Part shown: positions 31,237 to 32,746 of the stretch, one piece after another
How the letters are laid out: every line of letters begins with the position of its first letter
Numbering within the stretch: position 1 is the first letter of the stretch
Assembly: GCA_008931825.1 (NCBI GenBank)
Contig: QXVZ01006129.1
Coordinates: 1-32,746, forward strand
Source: Phallusia fumigata
Taxonomy: Eukaryota > Chordata > Ascidiacea > Phlebobranchia > Ascidiidae
Direction of reading: 5' to 3'
DNA length: 32,746 nucleotides
Made by a program: the position numbers and the translations under genes
Notes under the pieces: model-generated
Databases searched by the model: none
Told to the model about the DNA's origin: nothing
The model's input: the letters and a program-made list of their open reading frames with translations, nothing else

Positions 31237-32134
31237 TCAGGCCTTGGTGTATTTCCCCCAGATATGAAGCATAAAAACTGATGCAATAAACAGGAGACTG
31301 ATGATAAGGACAGGCACTGGACCTCTGAAAACAAACAAACACATTGCTGCCTTCAAGTCAACATCATTCAGATGTTACTTAGCTTAACATACATCTAAAC
31401 GAAACTTCGTAAATAAGTTACATATTAGACTTGCAAGCAACAATTCGGAAAATAACTAGGCACCAATACCTTTTTAAGGTGTGTGTTCAATAAAATTCTA
31501 CAGTACTTTTACTAAGTTAACTATGAAATCCATGGTAAAATTAGCTTGATACAAAACAGTCTTAGCCTAGAAAATTGTAAATTATCTTGGGCTACAACAA
31601 GGCATGTTCACAAAGTCTTACACTTTAAGTCCAGGTGAATCTTCGCTGTAAAATCTCCACATTGTGCTACCTGCACCACTTCCACCACCAGGGGTGCTCT
31701 TTGATCTTGTAGTTGGGGTCGCTTTACGCTGTCGGACTGTGGCACCAGAACCAGCTCTAAAACAAGTACAACTTTATTTATAACATCACAAGGAGCAAAA
31801 GTTATAACCTTCCTACCTTGGGGAAGTTGATCTACCTGGGGATCTCCCTCCACCCACAGAAGTTGAACTTGATGATGGTAAAGTCTGAAATATATTGGAT
31901 GGTTAAAAACATTTCTAGCAATTAATGTTATCCATGTTTTATTCACAAAAAACAACAAAGGAAACCTTAAGGTAACGCATAACAGCGCTTGCAGAATCCA
32001 GAATGTAAAATATTTGAAAAATACTTTAAGAGGTTAAACACATTTCCCACAATCAAAGGTAAACCTGTCAATCCATTACTAAAATTTAACAGTAACTATA
32101 AAGCTCACAGTAACAAAAGTAGTTCGCTTACCAT
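31237..32134 (-). CDS. SEC61B: protein transport protein Sec61 subunit beta
   Basis: SEC61B is the small tail-anchored subunit of the ER protein-conducting channel, alongside SEC61A and SEC61G. Four phase-consistent exons: 32134-32132 (ATG only), 31884-31817, 31756-31622 and 31324-31237, giving 97 aa against 96 in human. The cytosolic N-terminal part is Ser/Gly/Pro/Arg rich ([16 protein letters not shown]). It is followed by [40 protein letters not shown] and the single C-terminal membrane segment (about 72-90: [20 protein letters not shown]), ending GKYTKA. All the diagnostic family blocks (TVRQRK, [20 protein letters not shown]) are present. The minus-strand AATAAA at 31012-31007 is a plausible 3' signal. 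Confidence 0.97.
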
Positions 32135-32746
32135 TTTTGCTTTTGTTGCTGGTATTGATTTTACTGAAACAAACTTGTGTCACCTGCAGATCTTGTAAAC
32201 TAAAACTGAGTGAACTCGACGCGAGAAGACACAACGCTCGTTTGACGTCACACACTTCCTGGTTCTCACGCTTGTGACGCTTCGTTGGCTACGTGACGTG
32301 TATGTCGAATGCCTTCGGGCGCAAAATTAATTGTTTTCTAAATGACTGGTCTGTTTTCAAACAATATCATCCTTGTTTCAAATAAATTATTCACTTAACT
32401 ACCGCGGGATCAAAAGATGAAAGTTTTTAATTGCAAAAATTAAATGATTTAAAAAATGACCATCAAAGCGTTTTAATTCATAGAGATTGTTTAACTAAAG
32501 TTTCATTAATTTTTTAAAAAAACAGGAGAATTTAATGGGGAAAAAAGAATTTTAAACGAATTCTACAGGTTTGCCCCTCTTTCAAACGAACAACTTTTGT
32601 CATGGTTGATTACCTTGGGACTTCCCTGGTAAAGTCCTCAACAAAAGTCAACAACAAAGCAAATACGTAGTTGCGCTTTTTACTAGTATTTGTTCATGTT
32701 TTCGCGACAAGATGTTTTAAAGGGCCGAACCAAATTGGCCTTTAGG
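32135..32746. promoter_or_regulatory. SEC61B upstream region with a CRE palindrome
   Basis: Upstream of the SEC61B start (the gene reads leftwards) there is a CpG-containing stretch with TGACGTCA at 32243-32250 and CGTGACGTGTATG near 32291, about 110-160 bases from the ATG. CRE/ATF6-like elements are plausible for an ER translocon gene. The last 400 bases are AT-rich, and I see no gene there. Confidence 0.45.

Noticed and set aside
1..32746. Mobile element, retrovirus-like sequence, CRISPR array or tRNA gene
   Set aside because: I saw no reverse transcriptase or transposase motif, long terminal repeat, regular spaced repeat or tRNA-like fold. The only long direct repeats are those flanking single Ns.

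Overview
The window is animal nuclear DNA. It holds compact multi-exon genes with short GT-AG introns on both strands and AT-rich non-coding DNA. The proteins are recognisable orthologues of chordate genes, and the gene density and intron sizes suggest a tunicate, most likely Ciona. That species call is an inference. The assembly is imperfect: there are five single N bases (519, 6840, 7986, 15002, 30803) and one 596-base N gap (15767-16362). Three of the single Ns sit between near-identical direct copies, which looks like two overlapping contigs or haplotypes that were never merged.

Layout. 1-687 (+): the 3' part of an alpha-1,3-fucosyltransferase gene, interrupted by an N. 1176-6519 (-): a complete 22-exon CatSper auxiliary subunit gene of the delta/epsilon type (about 975 aa), part of the sperm calcium channel complex. 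6929-14735 (+): an AKNA-like centrosomal/coiled-coil protein of about 927 aa, head-to-head with the CatSper gene. One exon and its 3' end are duplicated by the assembly. 17933-19738 (-): GOSR1 (Golgi SNARE GS28, 234 aa, 8 exons). 20367-24811 (+): a polypeptide N-acetylgalactosaminyltransferase of the GALNT7/GALNT10 group (649 aa, 15 exons), head-to-head with GOSR1. 26042-26563 (+): an unrecognised 173-aa single-exon protein. 26716-30686 (+): ODAD4/TTC25, an outer dynein arm docking complex subunit (526 aa, 13 exons), preceded by a near-perfect RFX X-box. 31237-32134 (-): SEC61B (97 aa, 4 exons).

Two themes stand out. The first is flagellum/centriole biology: CatSper subunit, AKNA, ODAD4 and perhaps the orphan. 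The second is secretory-pathway biology: fucosyltransferase, GOSR1, GALNT and SEC61B. GOSR1/GALNT and CatSper/AKNA are divergent pairs that could share promoters. The first 6.6 kb is visibly richer in CpG and carries nine TGACGTCA palindromes, against one in the remaining 26 kb. I worked out exon structures by hand from splice consensus, phase continuity and family resemblance; no alignment was run. I found no CRISPR array, bacterial feature or intact transposon.
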